A DNA stretch of 64,000 nucleotides from Bradyrhizobium sp. CCBAU 53351 (GCF_015291745.1 NZ_CP030060.1:682001-746000); one strand, 5' to 3'; counted from the stretch's first letter, positions 19,210 to 29,454 are shown. The notes: generated by a model from the letters alone, not told the origin. Program-made: numbers and translations.

Positions 19210-19788
19210 GTGACTTACCAAAGTGAAGAGCTCATCAAAGCCGCCTCCGCTCAGCGCGCAAAGGCGGGCATGAGCCAACGCGCGCTGGCGGCCCGCGCGG
19301 GTATGACCCAGGCGCACATCTCGCAAATCGAGACCAGTCGCCTCGAACCGGGCCTGTCGAGCTTCATGCAGATGGCGCGGGCGCTCGACCTGGAGCTCGT
19401 CCTTGTGCCGAAGAAACTTCTTCCCGCGATAGAGGGCTTACTGCGATCAAACGCTGCCGAATTCTCGTCCGAACAAGGATCGTCGGATGTCTTCAGCAAG
19501 GCCGAACGCATCGTCTCTGGTCAAAGGAAACGCTATGGCAGTTCAGCCACCCTCGACCGCATCGCCGAATATTTTCGCTTTCTGAAACAGGTCCATCTTT
19601 CAAAAACCGACCTGGCACTTGTCTCAGATATCGTCGAGAGCCTGCGTCCCTATAGCGTCGAACCTATACCCAGGGCTCTGCTGGAAGATTCTGCAGGCGC
19701 GTTACAGGGTGTACGCAACAGGGTCGCTCATCCCGAAGAAGCCCCTCGCCCCGCCTACGCTCTCGACGATGAGGACGACGATGCCTGA
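19210..19788 (+). CDS. hipB: HipB-like XRE-family antitoxin
   Basis: 192-aa protein with an N-terminal Cro/C1 helix-turn-helix (KAGMSQRALAARAGMTQAHI) and IETSRLEPGLSSFMQMARAL. A longer C-terminal extension of about 110 residues is not seen in the short E. coli HipB. It represses the operon and counters HipA in the known systems. Start is a GTG with AGGA upstream. It overlaps hipA by eight bases. The extended C-terminus may carry the kinase-neutralising surface. Confidence 0.85.
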   Translation: MTYQSEELIKAASAQRAKAGMSQRALAARAGMTQAHISQIETSRLEPGLSSFMQMARALDLELVLVPKKLLPAIEGLLRSNAAEFSSEQGSSDVFSKAERIVSGQRKRYGSSATLDRIAEYFRFLKQVHLSKTDLALVSDIVESLRPYSVEPIPRALLEDSAGALQGVRNRVAHPEEAPRPAYALDDEDDDA

Positions 19789-21004
19789 CGTATCCGTTCT
19801 AAATGTCCACCTGCACGATACCCCGATCGCGACTCTCACACTCGTGCAGGGCGATCGTTCGCTGCTCGCCTTCAATCAGACCTACATCGATGACGCCCAC
19901 CGTTCCACCTTGAGCCTGTCTTTCAAGGACTCGTTCGGGAATCTGCTCACCTCGTTCAAACCGTATCAACAAGTTCTCGCGCCATTCTTCTCCAATCTTC
20001 TGCCGGAAGGGCCGCTTCGTCGCTATCTTGCGGAACGGGCGGGCGTGAAGGAACGGCGCGAGTTCTTCCTCCTGTGGATGCTGGGCCGAGACCTTCCGGG
20101 TGCCCTGTCGGTCCACCCGGCCGATGGAGACGCGCTGCCCCCCCAGGTCGAGGAGAATCTTACGCCCGATAAACGGCAGAACATGATGCGCTTCTCGCTT
20201 GCGGGCGTGCAGCTGAAGTTCTCCGCGCTCAAGAATGATCCCAAGAAGGGCGGACTCACTATTCCGGTCGAAGGTGTCGGCGGTTCATGGATCGTCAAGC
20301 TACCGTCACATCAGTATATCGGCGTGCCTGAGAACGAATACTCCATGATGACCCTGGCGAAGGACATCGGCATGGATGTGCCCGAGCTTCAACTGATCGA
20401 CGTCGAGGCAATCAAAGGTCTTCCGGACGGAATCGGCGAACTCGAGGGGCGGGCGTTTGCCGTGAAGCGGTTCGACCGCACGGCTGATGCTCCGGTCCAC
20501 ATGGAGGATTTCGCTCAGGTATTCGGCGTCTTTCCGGATGAAAAATACGACAAGGCGAATTACCGAAGCATCGCGCGTGTCCTCGGCATTGAGACTGGTG
20601 AGGCCGACCTCGCCGAGTTCGTCCGACGACTCGTATTCAGCACACTGATCGGCAACGCCGACATGCACCTGAAGAACTGGTCATTGATCTACCCTGATGG
20701 GCGGACACCCGTCCTGTCGCCCGCCTACGATCTGCTCTCGACTATTGCGTACATCCCGGACGACAAGATGGCGTTGAACTATTCGCGCACGAAGAAGATG
20801 GCCGAATTCTCAAAGGACGAGCTGGCGCATCTGGCTGCCAAGGCGAAGATGTCGGAGACGCTTGCGCTCGAAACGGCTGCGGAAACGGTGCAGCGCTTCA
20901 AGAAACTTTGGAAGGAGCGCAAGACAGAACTCCCGCTGCAACGACAAGTCATCGAAGTCATCGATGCACATACCGAGACGATCCCGATCTACAAGGAGCT
21001 CTAA
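19781..21004 (+). CDS. hipA: HipA-family serine/threonine kinase toxin
   Basis: About 407 aa from the ATG at 19781, inside the end of hipB; the frame is open upstream. Kinase features: SLAGVQLKFSAL and GGSWIVKLPS (ATP-binding lysine), then FAVKRFDR, the catalytic loop GNADMHLKNWSLIY and the metal-binding aspartate in LSPAYDLLST. In characterised systems HipA phosphorylates a tRNA synthetase and causes growth arrest. The N-terminal subdomain with LLPEGPLRRYLAERAGV is also standard. It looks intact and active. Confidence 0.92.
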   Translation: MPDVSVLNVHLHDTPIATLTLVQGDRSLLAFNQTYIDDAHRSTLSLSFKDSFGNLLTSFKPYQQVLAPFFSNLLPEGPLRRYLAERAGVKERREFFLLWMLGRDLPGALSVHPADGDALPPQVEENLTPDKRQNMMRFSLAGVQLKFSALKNDPKKGGLTIPVEGVGGSWIVKLPSHQYIGVPENEYSMMTLAKDIGMDVPELQLIDVEAIKGLPDGIGELEGRAFAVKRFDRTADAPVHMEDFAQVFGVFPDEKYDKANYRSIARVLGIETGEADLAEFVRRLVFSTLIGNADMHLKNWSLIYPDGRTPVLSPAYDLLSTIAYIPDDKMALNYSRTKKMAEFSKDELAHLAAKAKMSETLALETAAETVQRFKKLWKERKTELPLQRQVIEVIDAHTETIPIYKEL

Positions 21005-21282
21005 GGCTTGAATAGCCGGGGTTTCTGACAGAATAGAGTGAGAGACGCTTCCTTCCCACTGGTTATTTGAATTCGATGAAGTCCCTGCGCGCGGACTGTG
21101 GGGTCAGGCGAGCCTCGCCCGGCGCTGGATATGAAATTCTTGAGTTGCGAGTAGACCGTCATTGACGGTTTCTATCAGATCTATGCGTCGATCCCAGCGA
21201 AGTTGCCTCCATCGCGTTACGCACCTACGCCGCAACGTTAGTCGCATTGATGGCGGAGCGGGAGCGAATGCATGCACTGTCC

Positions 21283-21603
21283 TCAATGCACAAAGAGGAG
21301 GTAGCTGCGATCAGCGTTGCGCCGATTGCTCGTCTCGTCGGTCCAGCCGACGGCACGGCGATAGCTGCCCATCACCCCGGCCTCCTTGACGGTGACAAGA
21401 TCGACCCGCTCTGTCTCATCGGCAAAAGGGGAGACGTAGAGCGCGTCCTCAGGACAATAGAGCTCGCAGAGGAAGCAGGTCTGGCAATCGCTCTGCCGCG
21501 CGATCACCGGAAGCCCGTCCGTTTTGTCGAATACGTTGGTCGGACATACCGCGACACAAATGTCGCAAGAGGTGCAGCGCTCGCTATCGATGACCTCGAT
21601 CAT
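21283..21603 (-). CDS. two-cluster ferredoxin-type protein
   Basis: 106 aa with two 4Fe-4S motifs: CTSCDICVAVCP and CQTCFLCELYCP. Its ATG overlaps the flavoprotein stop (ATGA), so it is probably the electron-transfer partner of that oxidoreductase, like the beta subunit of fumarate- or APS-reductase-type enzymes. The last 30 residues are polar and unlike the family core. Last gene of the minus-strand organosulfur operon. Confidence 0.82.
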   Translation of the reverse strand: MIEVIDSERCTSCDICVAVCPTNVFDKTDGLPVIARQSDCQTCFLCELYCPEDALYVSPFADETERVDLVTVKEAGVMGSYRRAVGWTDETSNRRNADRSYLLFVH

Positions 21604-23215
21604 TCCGCAGCCTCCGCGTAAGCCGCCTCGGCATGGGGCCGGACGGCGGTCCAGACTTCGTCAAGGCCGCCCGATGTCAGGTAGTGGCGCTGCCGATGGT
21701 CCTGCTCGGGGAAATCGTCACGACGATGCATGCCGCGGCTTTCCTGACGCGCCAGTGCGCTGCGGTACATCCATCGCGCTGTGGCCAGCATCGCCGCGCT
21801 TTCACGCGTGCGGAGCAATTCGGCCGCGCCGGCAGCGCCTGCTTCCGAGACATCGCGCCAGGCGGCATCGAGGCGCGCCAGCGCACCACCGAGCCGTGAG
21901 GCCTCGCGGAAATAATTCAGCTCATAGGGGAAGACCTCGTCCTGGACGGCTCGCGCCAGCGCGGCCGGCTCGAATGCGCGCCGCGACCGGCTCCGGAGGC
22001 CGACCGTTCCAGCCGAGGACAGCTCTCGACCGTCAGCGGCTTGCCGCGCGTAGTCCGCGGCGCCCTGCCCGGCCAGCGTCCCCGACGTCATCGCCCAGGC
22101 GGCGTTGTGGCTGCCGCCGCCGGTGAAGCCACCGCAGATCAATTCGCGCGTCGCCGCATCTCCGGCGGCATAGAGCCCGGGGACGGTGGTTGCGCAGGTC
22201 TCGTCGACGATGCGAAGGCCGCCGGTGCCACGCACGGTGCCTTCCAGTCGCAGCGTAACCGGAAAACGATCCTTGAACGGATCGATTCCGGTGCGGTCGA
22301 AGGGCAGGAAGAAATTCGGTTGCGAGGCCCGCATGTGCAGCTGGACGTCCGCGTCGGCCTTGTCGAGCCGCGCATAGACCGGCCCCCCGAAGCAGGGCTC
22401 GGGCAATCGCGGAACGACCGCCTTTGGATGCAGCACCAGCTGCCGTCTTCATAGGTGAAGTTGGCCCAGCCATAGAACAGCGTCTTGGTGACCGAGCCGA
22501 ACGCCGGCGAGATCGCGTAGGGATTGGAAAACTCCATGCTGCTGAATTCGGCGCCGGCTTCGGCGGCCATGAGATAGCCGTCACCGGTGAGCACGTTCGA
22601 ACCTAGCGTCTTGCTCAGAAACGCACAGCCGCCGGTCGCAATCACCACCGCTTTGGCGCGCACGGTCCAGCGATCCTGCTTCTGGCGACGCAGGCCGCTC
22701 GCGCCCGCAACCGCCCCGGCCTCGTCGAGCAATAATTCCAGCGCCGGGCTGTGATCGAGGACGGTGACGCCGGCCTGCTTGGTCCGCTTGCGCATCAAGC
22801 GCATATATTCGGGGCCTTGCAGCGAGTTGCGCTGCGACTTGCCGTGGTCATCCACGGGATAGGGATAGCCCCATTCGGCGAGGCGATTGCTCTGCTGAAA
22901 AGTGAGATCGAGCGTGCGGACCATCCAGCGGCGGTCCTGAAGATATCCGCCGAGCTTCTCGCGGCTCGCCATCGACGCCTCGCGGTCAGTCGGCGTGGGA
23001 TCGACGTACCAGACGCCGGTTCCCGCCGCCGCGGTCGAGCCCGAGGTGCCGCAAAAGCCCTTATCGGCGAGAACAACACGCGCGCCGCGTTCGGCCGCGC
23101 TTACCGCTGCCCAGGTGCCCGCGGGCCCGCCACCCAGCACCAGCACGTCTGCATCATATTCGACCGATCCTGAAGGTGCGGACCTACGCTCGGCGCGATG
23201 GATTTGGTTGGTCAT
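21600..23215 (-). pseudogene. FAD-dependent oxidoreductase (fumarate/APS reductase-like), frameshifted
   Basis: FAD_binding_2-family flavoprotein of about 540 aa if one base is restored near 22440. The N-terminal part has the dinucleotide motif VLVLGGGPAGTWAAVSAAE and the GTSGSTAAAGTGVWYVDP region. After the shift the second frame continues LHPKAVVPRLPEPCFGGPVY, then GLYAAGDAATRELICGGFTG and the C-terminal helical domain. Both halves are well conserved, so the break is very recent or a sequencing error. It sits between the sulfonate-type permease and a ferredoxin, so it may reduce or cleave an organosulfur compound. The ATG at 23215 is used. Confidence 0.8.
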
Positions 23216-23255
23216 TGAACACGTCCCCAAGTTCGAACCATTACAATTGGCGCGC

Positions 23256-24131
23256 TCACGCCGAAACCGGCGCCTTCCAGCGCATGAAGCGCCGCTCGAT
23301 CACCTCGAGCACAGCGTTGAACGCCAGCCCGATCACAGTGATGCCCAGGATGCCGAAATACATCTGCGGGATCAGGAAGCTGTACTGGCTGTTGATGATG
23401 AGATAGCCGAGCCCCGCCTTCGCCCCGACCATCTCGGAGGCGACCAGCACCAGCATGGCAGAGGCGCTGGCGAGGCGAATGCCGACGAAGATGGTCGGAA
23501 GCGCTGCCGGAAGAATGACCTTGCGGAACAATTGCTGCGGGCTCGCGCCCATGGTGCGCGCCGACTTGATCAGGAGCGGATCGACCTGCTTGACGGCGGC
23601 GATCGTGTTGAGCAGCAGCGGCCAGGCGCAACTGTAGATTACCATCGTGATCTTCGACATCTCGCCGATGCCGAGCAGCAGGATGAAGACCGGCAGCAGC
23701 GCCAGCGGCGCGGTGTTACGGCAGATTTCGATGAACTGGTTCAGGAGATTGCCGAGCCGCGCGTACCAGCCGACGAGAAGGCCAAGCGGAACGATCAAGG
23801 CAACCGAGATCAGAAACCCGCTCAAGGCACGCAGCAGGCTTGCTGACACGTCGTCATAGAGCTCGCCGCTCTGTGCGAGCTGCCAGCCGGCGGCAATCAC
23901 CTCGGAGAACGGCGGCAGGAATACCGGATCGACCACCCCAAGTCGCGGGGCAACCTCCCACACCGACAGCAGCACGATGAGCAGCAGCGAGCGATGCCCC
24001 AATGCGCCGAGCGCGCGCAGGGCAGCATGAAGCCGGCCGGCGATCCGTGGGGATGCGCGATCTCCGCCTGACAACGCGTTCGGACGCCCATGCGCGAGCT
24101 CCAGCAGCGTCAGCGTTTCAAGGCTAGACAT
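23256..24131 (-). CDS. sulfonate-type ABC transporter permease
   Basis: 291-aa SsuC/TauC-like permease. Hydrophobic helices and the conserved loop SARTMGASPQQLFRKVILPA are clear. It overlaps the ATPase gene by eight bases. This is the second NitT/TauT-type importer in the window; its neighbours (2-oxoglutarate dioxygenase, LLM monooxygenase) point to an organosulfur substrate. Confidence 0.88.
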   Translation of the reverse strand: MSSLETLTLLELAHGRPNALSGGDRASPRIAGRLHAALRALGALGHRSLLLIVLLSVWEVAPRLGVVDPVFLPPFSEVIAAGWQLAQSGELYDDVSASLLRALSGFLISVALIVPLGLLVGWYARLGNLLNQFIEICRNTAPLALLPVFILLLGIGEMSKITMVIYSCAWPLLLNTIAAVKQVDPLLIKSARTMGASPQQLFRKVILPAALPTIFVGIRLASASAMLVLVASEMVGAKAGLGYLIINSQYSFLIPQMYFGILGITVIGLAFNAVLEVIERRFMRWKAPVSA

Positions 24132-24999
24132 GCGCGATCTCCTTCACGTCACTGTTGCCGCGACGGACATCGGCGGGGCGGCTCGATTGTCCCTGCTGCG
24201 CCTTCTGCACCTCTTCCCGGAGCAGGCTCCATATCTCGTGCCTGACCTGACCGAACTCCGGCAGCGAACGCACGTCCTCATCTTCGCTGCGCAGCGAGGC
24301 CGGAATGTCGAAGATTTGCTTGATCCGGCCCGGGCGCGAGGTCATCACGGCCACGCGTTGGCCAAGCGCTACGGCCTCGTCTATGCCATGGGTGATAAAG
24401 ACGATGGTCTTGCCGGTGGCGCGCCAGATCCGCAGCAGCTCGGTCTGGAGCGTCTCGCGCGTCTGGGCATCCAACGCGGCAAACGGCTCGTCCATCAGCA
24501 GCACCTCGGGATCGTAAGCAAGACTGCGGGCAATCGCGACGCGCTGCTTCATGCCGCCGGAGAGCTCGTGCGGATAGCGGCTGGCAAATCCGGACAGGCC
24601 AACGAGGTCGAGGAAATGCCGCGCGATCTCGCGTCGCTGCGCGGCCTTCAGCCCGGCGATGTCGAGCCCGAACTCGACATTCTCCAGGGCGGTGCGCCAG
24701 GGAAACAGCGCGTATTGCTGGAACACGATGCCGCGGTCGCGGCCGGGCCCTTTGATCTGCCGCCCGTCGAGCAGGATGCGGCCGCTGGTCGGCGTCGTCA
24801 GCCCACCCAACAGATCGAGCAGGGTCGATTTCCCGCAGCCGCTGGGACCGACCAGGGCCAGGAACTCACCAGTGCGAACATCGAGCGTGATGTCCTCGAG
24901 GGCGGTGAAACGGCCCAACGGGCCGCCTCCCTCGCCGCGCGTCACGAATTCCTTGCGGACGTGTTCGAAGCTGATTTTGATCGGGCTCGCTTGGGTCAC
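24124..24999 (-). CDS. sulfonate-type ABC transporter ATP-binding protein
   Basis: 291 aa from a GTG at 24999 that overlaps the stop of the binding-protein gene (GTGA). Walker A GPSGCGKST, Q-loop VFQQYALFPWRTAL, signature LSGGMKQRVAIARSL, Walker B VLLMDEPFAALD and FITHGIDEA are intact. SsuB/TauB-like, with an extended C-terminal tail after about residue 250. Frame is open upstream, but the coupled GTG is preferred. Confidence 0.88.
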   Translation of the reverse strand: MTQASPIKISFEHVRKEFVTRGEGGGPLGRFTALEDITLDVRTGEFLALVGPSGCGKSTLLDLLGGLTTPTSGRILLDGRQIKGPGRDRGIVFQQYALFPWRTALENVEFGLDIAGLKAAQRREIARHFLDLVGLSGFASRYPHELSGGMKQRVAIARSLAYDPEVLLMDEPFAALDAQTRETLQTELLRIWRATGKTIVFITHGIDEAVALGQRVAVMTSRPGRIKQIFDIPASLRSEDEDVRSLPEFGQVRHEIWSLLREEVQKAQQGQSSRPADVRRGNSDVKEIAHV

Positions 25000-26051
25000 T
25001 GGGCCTCCGCCGTCTTGCCGGGACGGAAATAGTTGAAGGCGTTGGTGTAGGTCTCGGAGGCCTTGACCTGGCCCGGCTTGAACAGACCGTCCTTCTCCAG
25101 CCAGTCGATCCACACCTGGATCTCGGCATCCGAGATCACCCCGCCTTTGCTCGCGACGCCCGTGCTCTTCCAGTATTTGATCGGCGTCGCGTCCTCATTA
25201 CGTTTGCGCTCCGCGATGATGCGCCCGAAGCGCGCGCGCACCTCCTCGGGCGGCGTCGACTGCGCCCAAGCGATGGCGCGCGAAATGCCCTCGATCAGCT
25301 TGCGTGAGGCCTCCGGATTGTCCTTGATGAACTTGTCGCGCAGGACGTAGGAGCCGCCGGTGAAATTGCCGAACAGACCGGTGTCGTTGAACAGCGAGTG
25401 GATGCCGCCACGCTCCAGTGCCTTGTCGCGCAGCACGCCGCTAAGGGTGCTCACTTCGACCTGGCCCTGGCGTAAGGCCTGTTCACCGCTGACCGGCGGG
25501 ATCGCGACCAGCGTCACCTGCTTGGCTTCCGCTGATGTCAAGCCGTTGCGGGCGAGATATTCGCGGAGCACAAATTCCAGATGGGCACCGAGCGTATTGA
25601 CGGCGACCTTCTTGCCGATCAGGTCGCGCGCGGTCTTGATTGGGCTGTCGTCCCTGACGAAGTAGCCGTTATAGGTGTTGGCGTCCGAGCCGTAATAGCC
25701 GACCACGGCCTTGATGGGCGCCTTTGCCGCGATCAGCTTGAGGATCGCGCCGTAGAAAGCCCCGCCGATGTCGATATCCCCGGTCACCACGGTCTGGATG
25801 TCCTGTGGGCCGCTGATGGTGTTGCCGACCCATTTCAGCTTCAGGGGCGCCAGATAGCCGAGGTCGTCGGCGAGCTCGATGAAGGTCACCTGCCCCGCCC
25901 AGCCCTGATACCGGATCTCGCTCTTGTCGAGCGGCGGCTCGGCGAAGGCGGGAGCGGCAAGGCCCAATGCCAGCGCGCTGACAAGCAGCCGCCGTGCGGC
26001 GCTCCGTGCAGCACGATGCCGCGCTTGAAAAAATTGAAACAGAGAGTTCAT
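24996..26051 (-). CDS. sulfonate-type ABC substrate-binding protein
   Basis: 351-aa periplasmic protein with a Sec-type signal (RRLLVSALALGLAAPAFA). The SsuA-like core starts IRYQGWAGQVTFIELADDLG, followed by GDIDIGGAFYGAILKLIAAK. It presumably captures an aliphatic sulfonate or sulfate ester. It is transcribed after the dioxygenase gene with a 27-base gap. Confidence 0.85.
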   Translation of the reverse strand: MNSLFQFFQARHRAARSAARRLLVSALALGLAAPAFAEPPLDKSEIRYQGWAGQVTFIELADDLGYLAPLKLKWVGNTISGPQDIQTVVTGDIDIGGAFYGAILKLIAAKAPIKAVVGYYGSDANTYNGYFVRDDSPIKTARDLIGKKVAVNTLGAHLEFVLREYLARNGLTSAEAKQVTLVAIPPVSGEQALRQGQVEVSTLSGVLRDKALERGGIHSLFNDTGLFGNFTGGSYVLRDKFIKDNPEASRKLIEGISRAIAWAQSTPPEEVRARFGRIIAERKRNEDATPIKYWKSTGVASKGGVISDAEIQVWIDWLEKDGLFKPGQVKASETYTNAFNYFRPGKTAEAQ

Positions 26052-26078
26052 GTGTCAAACCCGGTCAAGTGTTGGAGA

Positions 26079-27008
26079 TCAAGCGGCCTTGGGCGCCTGC
26101 GCCTTCGGCGCCTTGACGCGCGTCACGCTGTGACGACCGTCGACGCTGACAGGCACTTCCCCATCGATGGTGGCGCGGCGGACGACGCGGTGCTGATCGC
26201 CATAATCGTTGACGGCGTAGTGCTGGGTTGCCCGGTTGTCCCAGATCGCGAGGTCACCGGCCTGCCAGGTCCAGCGTACGGTGTTCTCGGGCGCGGTGAT
26301 GTGGGACTGGAAAAGCTCGAACAGCTTCTGGCCATCATATTTCGGCAAGCCGACGAAGCGCTGCACGAAGTTGCCGAGCACCAGGGTGCGTTCGCCGGTT
26401 TCGGGATGAACCCGCACGACCGGATGCTCCGTCTCATAGATCGTGCCGGTAAAAACCTCGTCGAAATGCTTGCGATCCGCTTCGCTCGCGGGCGTCTTCA
26501 CCGCGTAGTCGTAAGCGTTGCTGTGGACCGCCCAGAGCTCGTCGGCAAGCTTGCGCAGCGGCGCCGGCAGGTCGAGATAGGCCGCCGCCGTGTTCGACCA
26601 CACGGTATCGCCGCCGTATGGCGGGATCACAACGCCACGCAGCACCGAGATTTTCGGATAGGCATCGACGAAGGTGACGTCCGTGTGCCACTGGTCTGCA
26701 CGACCGCCGCCACGACCTGAATCGAGCTCCAGGATCGATGAAGTGCCCTTGGTCGCACCGACCGTCGGATGCGGCACGAGCTTACCGAGCCTGATAGCAA
26801 AGCGCTCCTGCTCGGCATCGTCGAGATGCCCCTGGTTGCGGAAGAAGGTGACCTTGTGCTCCAGCAGCACATGATTGATGGCGCGAATGACGTCGTCGGA
26901 CAAATCGCCTGATAATTTGACGTTCCGGATTTCGGCACCGAGCCGGGCCGCACGTTTGACGATATCGGCGCGCGGAATGACGTTGTCGATGGTGATCGGG
27001 TTGCTCAT
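26079..27008 (-). CDS. TauD/AtsK-type Fe(II)/2-oxoglutarate dioxygenase
   Basis: About 309 aa from the ATG at 27008, which has GAGAGA upstream. The iron triad is visible: HTD in ADQWHTDVTFVDAYPKIS and the distal histidine in NRATQHYAVNDYGDQHRVVR, whose arginine binds 2-oxoglutarate. Family members hydroxylate taurine, other sulfonates or alkyl sulfates, releasing sulfite or sulfate. First gene of the minus-strand organosulfur operon. The substrate is not determined by sequence alone. Confidence 0.88.
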   Translation of the reverse strand: MSNPITIDNVIPRADIVKRAARLGAEIRNVKLSGDLSDDVIRAINHVLLEHKVTFFRNQGHLDDAEQERFAIRLGKLVPHPTVGATKGTSSILELDSGRGGGRADQWHTDVTFVDAYPKISVLRGVVIPPYGGDTVWSNTAAAYLDLPAPLRKLADELWAVHSNAYDYAVKTPASEADRKHFDEVFTGTIYETEHPVVRVHPETGERTLVLGNFVQRFVGLPKYDGQKLFELFQSHITAPENTVRWTWQAGDLAIWDNRATQHYAVNDYGDQHRVVRRATIDGEVPVSVDGRHSVTRVKAPKAQAPKAA

Positions 27009-27648
27009 GATCGTATCTCTCATTGAATTCGTGGACAAAGCTCCGCCATACGCCGGTCATGCCGGCGGCGGCGGACAGTGACGGGTGGTTTCCTGGTTGG
27101 CCCTAGGGGATCACGTCGGCGGCTAGACAGTCGGCAGCAGGCGGATCCCGGCGGTACAGCTCTCCGCCATCGCCGCAGTGCGAAGCGATGCGCACAGCAC
27201 CATTAGCCGGGCCACATTGCGAACGATGTTTGGATCGGATTGCCGCATGGTGAACGACCTCGCTTGGACGTTGCCGATGGTAAAAGCGATGGCGCTCCAG
27301 TCAATGAAACGAAACCAGCGTTGTTTTCGGCGCCGCGCAATGATCGCTTCGTTGGGACGGCGAGCACGGAAAGATTTGCGATCATGACGGCCCATGCGAG
27401 CGCCTCACATGCGCGAAGACGAGCAAAATCGAGCCAACGGACGCACGAAACGACGCGGTTCATTTGCCTTGATCACCAGCACGAACGCACTCATCTCCCG
27501 CTAGCGACGCGCTCGTATCGTTCATGCTCGCTTCGCCGACAACAACGCAAATTCATTACATCGACAGCTTTGCGAGCATCGACATAGAGTCAACTGCAAC
27601 GCGCGCGGTGACGCCGCGATCCGGAGATAACCAACCATTGCGAGCCAG
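27009..27648. promoter_or_regulatory. divergent intergenic region of the organosulfur cluster
   Basis: About 640 bases between the dioxygenase (minus) and the LLM monooxygenase (plus). No gene is supported. It should hold both promoters and, by analogy with sulfur-starvation genes, a CysB/Cbl-type site, but I cannot point to a convincing motif. Confidence 0.4.
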
Positions 27649-28992
27649 ATGATGAGCAAACGCCAGCTTTCCCTCAACTTCTTCATCTATCCGGACGGTC
27701 ATCACGAGGCCGCGTGGCGGCACAAGGCCTCGACGACGGACCGCATTCTCGACGTCACCTACTATCAGGAACTGGCGCAACGCGCCGAAGCGCACAAGTT
27801 CGACGCGGTCTTCTTCGCCGACGGGCCGGTGCTCTCGGATAACGTCCGCTACGCGCAGCGCTTCCGGCTCGAGCCGATCACGCTTCTCGCCGCGATCGCG
27901 TCGGCTACCACGCACATCGGCCTGATCGCGACCGCTTCAACCACCTACACCGAACCCTACAATCTCGCTCGGCTGTTCGCGTCGCTCGATCACCTCAGCC
28001 GCGGGCGTGCAGGATGGAACATCGTGACGACAAGCTCGCCACAGGCAGCGCAGAACTTCGGCCTGCCTGAGCATCCTCCGCATCACGAGCGGTACGAGCG
28101 GGCGCGCGAATATCTCGATGTCGTCACCGCGCTATGGGACAGCTGGGAGGACGATGCGCTCGTCAATGACCCCGTCTCCGGCATTTTCGCTGATACCAGC
28201 AAGATCCACGCGATCGACCATATAGGGAAATACTTCCGCGTGCGCGGCCCGCTCAACGTCTCACGGACGCCGCAGGGCCGGCCCGTCTATGTCCAGGCCG
28301 GCTCTTCCGAGGACGGACGCGCCTTCGCAGCGCGCTTTGCCGAGGCCATCTTCACGGCGCACCAGACGTTGGCGAGCGCGCAGGAGTTCTATGCCGACAT
28401 CAAACGGCAGGCGCGTGCGTTCGATCGCAGCCCTGACCAGATCAAGATCCTGCCCGGCATCTCGCCGTTCATCGCCAGCACACAAGCGGAGGCCGACCGG
28501 CTTCAGGACGAGTTCAACGCGCTGATCCAGCCGGAGTTCTCGCTCGCCCAGCTCCGCCAGATGACCGGGCTCGACCTCGCCGGCTTTGATCTCGATGGCC
28601 CCTTCCCACGTCACCTGATCGATACCGACGGTGCGCATGGCGTTGCCAGCCGCTTCAAGCTGATCGTCGACATCATCGATCGCGAAAAGCCCACGATCCG
28701 CCAGCTGGTGCAGCGCCTCGCCGGTGCGCGCGGGCATTGGGTCATCGCCGGCCCCCCGGAAAAGATCGCCGACAACATCCAGACCTGGTTCGAGAACGGC
28801 GCAGCCGACGGTTTCAACGTCATGCCTCCGTGGCTGCCGGGCGGGTTCGACCTGTTCGCCGAACAGGTCGTGCCGATCTTGCGCAAGCGCGGCCTCTTCC
28901 GCCGTGATTATGCGGGCAGCAGTCTGCGCGATCACTACGGTTTGAGCCGCCCGGCCAGCCTGTTCTCGGGCGCCGTGCGGGCCATTGCGTGA
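27649..28992 (+). CDS. LLM-class flavin-dependent monooxygenase (NtaA/SnaA/DszA type)
   Basis: 447 aa, the length of the NtaA/DszA subgroup of luciferase-like monooxygenases. It begins LSLNFFIYPDGHHEAAWRH; further motifs are AHKFDAVFFADGP, then LSRGRAGWNIVTTSSPQAAQ and GRPVYVQAGSSEDGRAFA. These enzymes use reduced FMN from a separate reductase to oxidise sulfones, sulfonates or aminopolycarboxylates. The divergent sulfonate operon suggests a C-S bond as target. Two tandem ATGs (27649, 27652) are possible starts. Confidence 0.88.
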   Translation: MMSKRQLSLNFFIYPDGHHEAAWRHKASTTDRILDVTYYQELAQRAEAHKFDAVFFADGPVLSDNVRYAQRFRLEPITLLAAIASATTHIGLIATASTTYTEPYNLARLFASLDHLSRGRAGWNIVTTSSPQAAQNFGLPEHPPHHERYERAREYLDVVTALWDSWEDDALVNDPVSGIFADTSKIHAIDHIGKYFRVRGPLNVSRTPQGRPVYVQAGSSEDGRAFAARFAEAIFTAHQTLASAQEFYADIKRQARAFDRSPDQIKILPGISPFIASTQAEADRLQDEFNALIQPEFSLAQLRQMTGLDLAGFDLDGPFPRHLIDTDGAHGVASRFKLIVDIIDREKPTIRQLVQRLAGARGHWVIAGPPEKIADNIQTWFENGAADGFNVMPPWLPGGFDLFAEQVVPILRKRGLFRRDYAGSSLRDHYGLSRPASLFSGAVRAIA

Positions 28993-29030
28993 GGGTGGAA
29001 AACCAGTCGGGCCGTGCGCACGTCGTCTCT

Positions 29031-29312
29031 TCAGCAAGGTGCGTTGCCGGTTTTGAACAGAATGTCCGCCTCAGAACCGTCCAGCCTGACCAATTCGCAG
29101 CGCCGAAACGCCAAGCCAGTCGTTGAAAGCAGCAAGAAAAAATGCCGTGATCGCAGCACGTCTGGCGATCCGTCGATAAGAACGCGGGCGCCAGTTTCGG
29201 ACGCCTCGATTAGTATACAGTTGCGCCACCATCGCCCGTCCGCTGCCAGGAGGGTCATCCGATGTTCATGTTCAAAACGGACGAATCGGGTTCCTCTCTT
29301 GGTCGGGAGCAT
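29031..29312 (-). CDS. PilZ-domain-like small protein
   Basis: 93 aa from the ATG at 29312, preceded by GGAG; an upstream ATG at 29339 is also open. It has the pattern of rhizobial single-domain PilZ proteins: basic N-terminal segment TKRGTRFVRFEHEHRM, then CILIEASETGARVLIDG (matching the xSxxG motif) and a following hydrophobic strand FFLLLSTTGLAFRRCELV. It may bind cyclic di-GMP. The acid/asparagine normally before the serine is replaced, so binding is uncertain. Confidence 0.6.
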   Translation of the reverse strand: MLPTKRGTRFVRFEHEHRMTLLAADGRWWRNCILIEASETGARVLIDGSPDVLRSRHFFLLLSTTGLAFRRCELVRLDGSEADILFKTGNAPC

Positions 29313-29454
29313 CAAGACTCCGCCTGACGGCGCCTTCAAACAAAATCATTGCAATTAGAAGTCGAAGAGCAGAAGGCCAGCGCACGTCTCTGCCCAGACC
29401 GAAACATCAAAGTAACTGTGGCTTGATCCGCGCCGGCTCCGATCTAGCGGTTCT

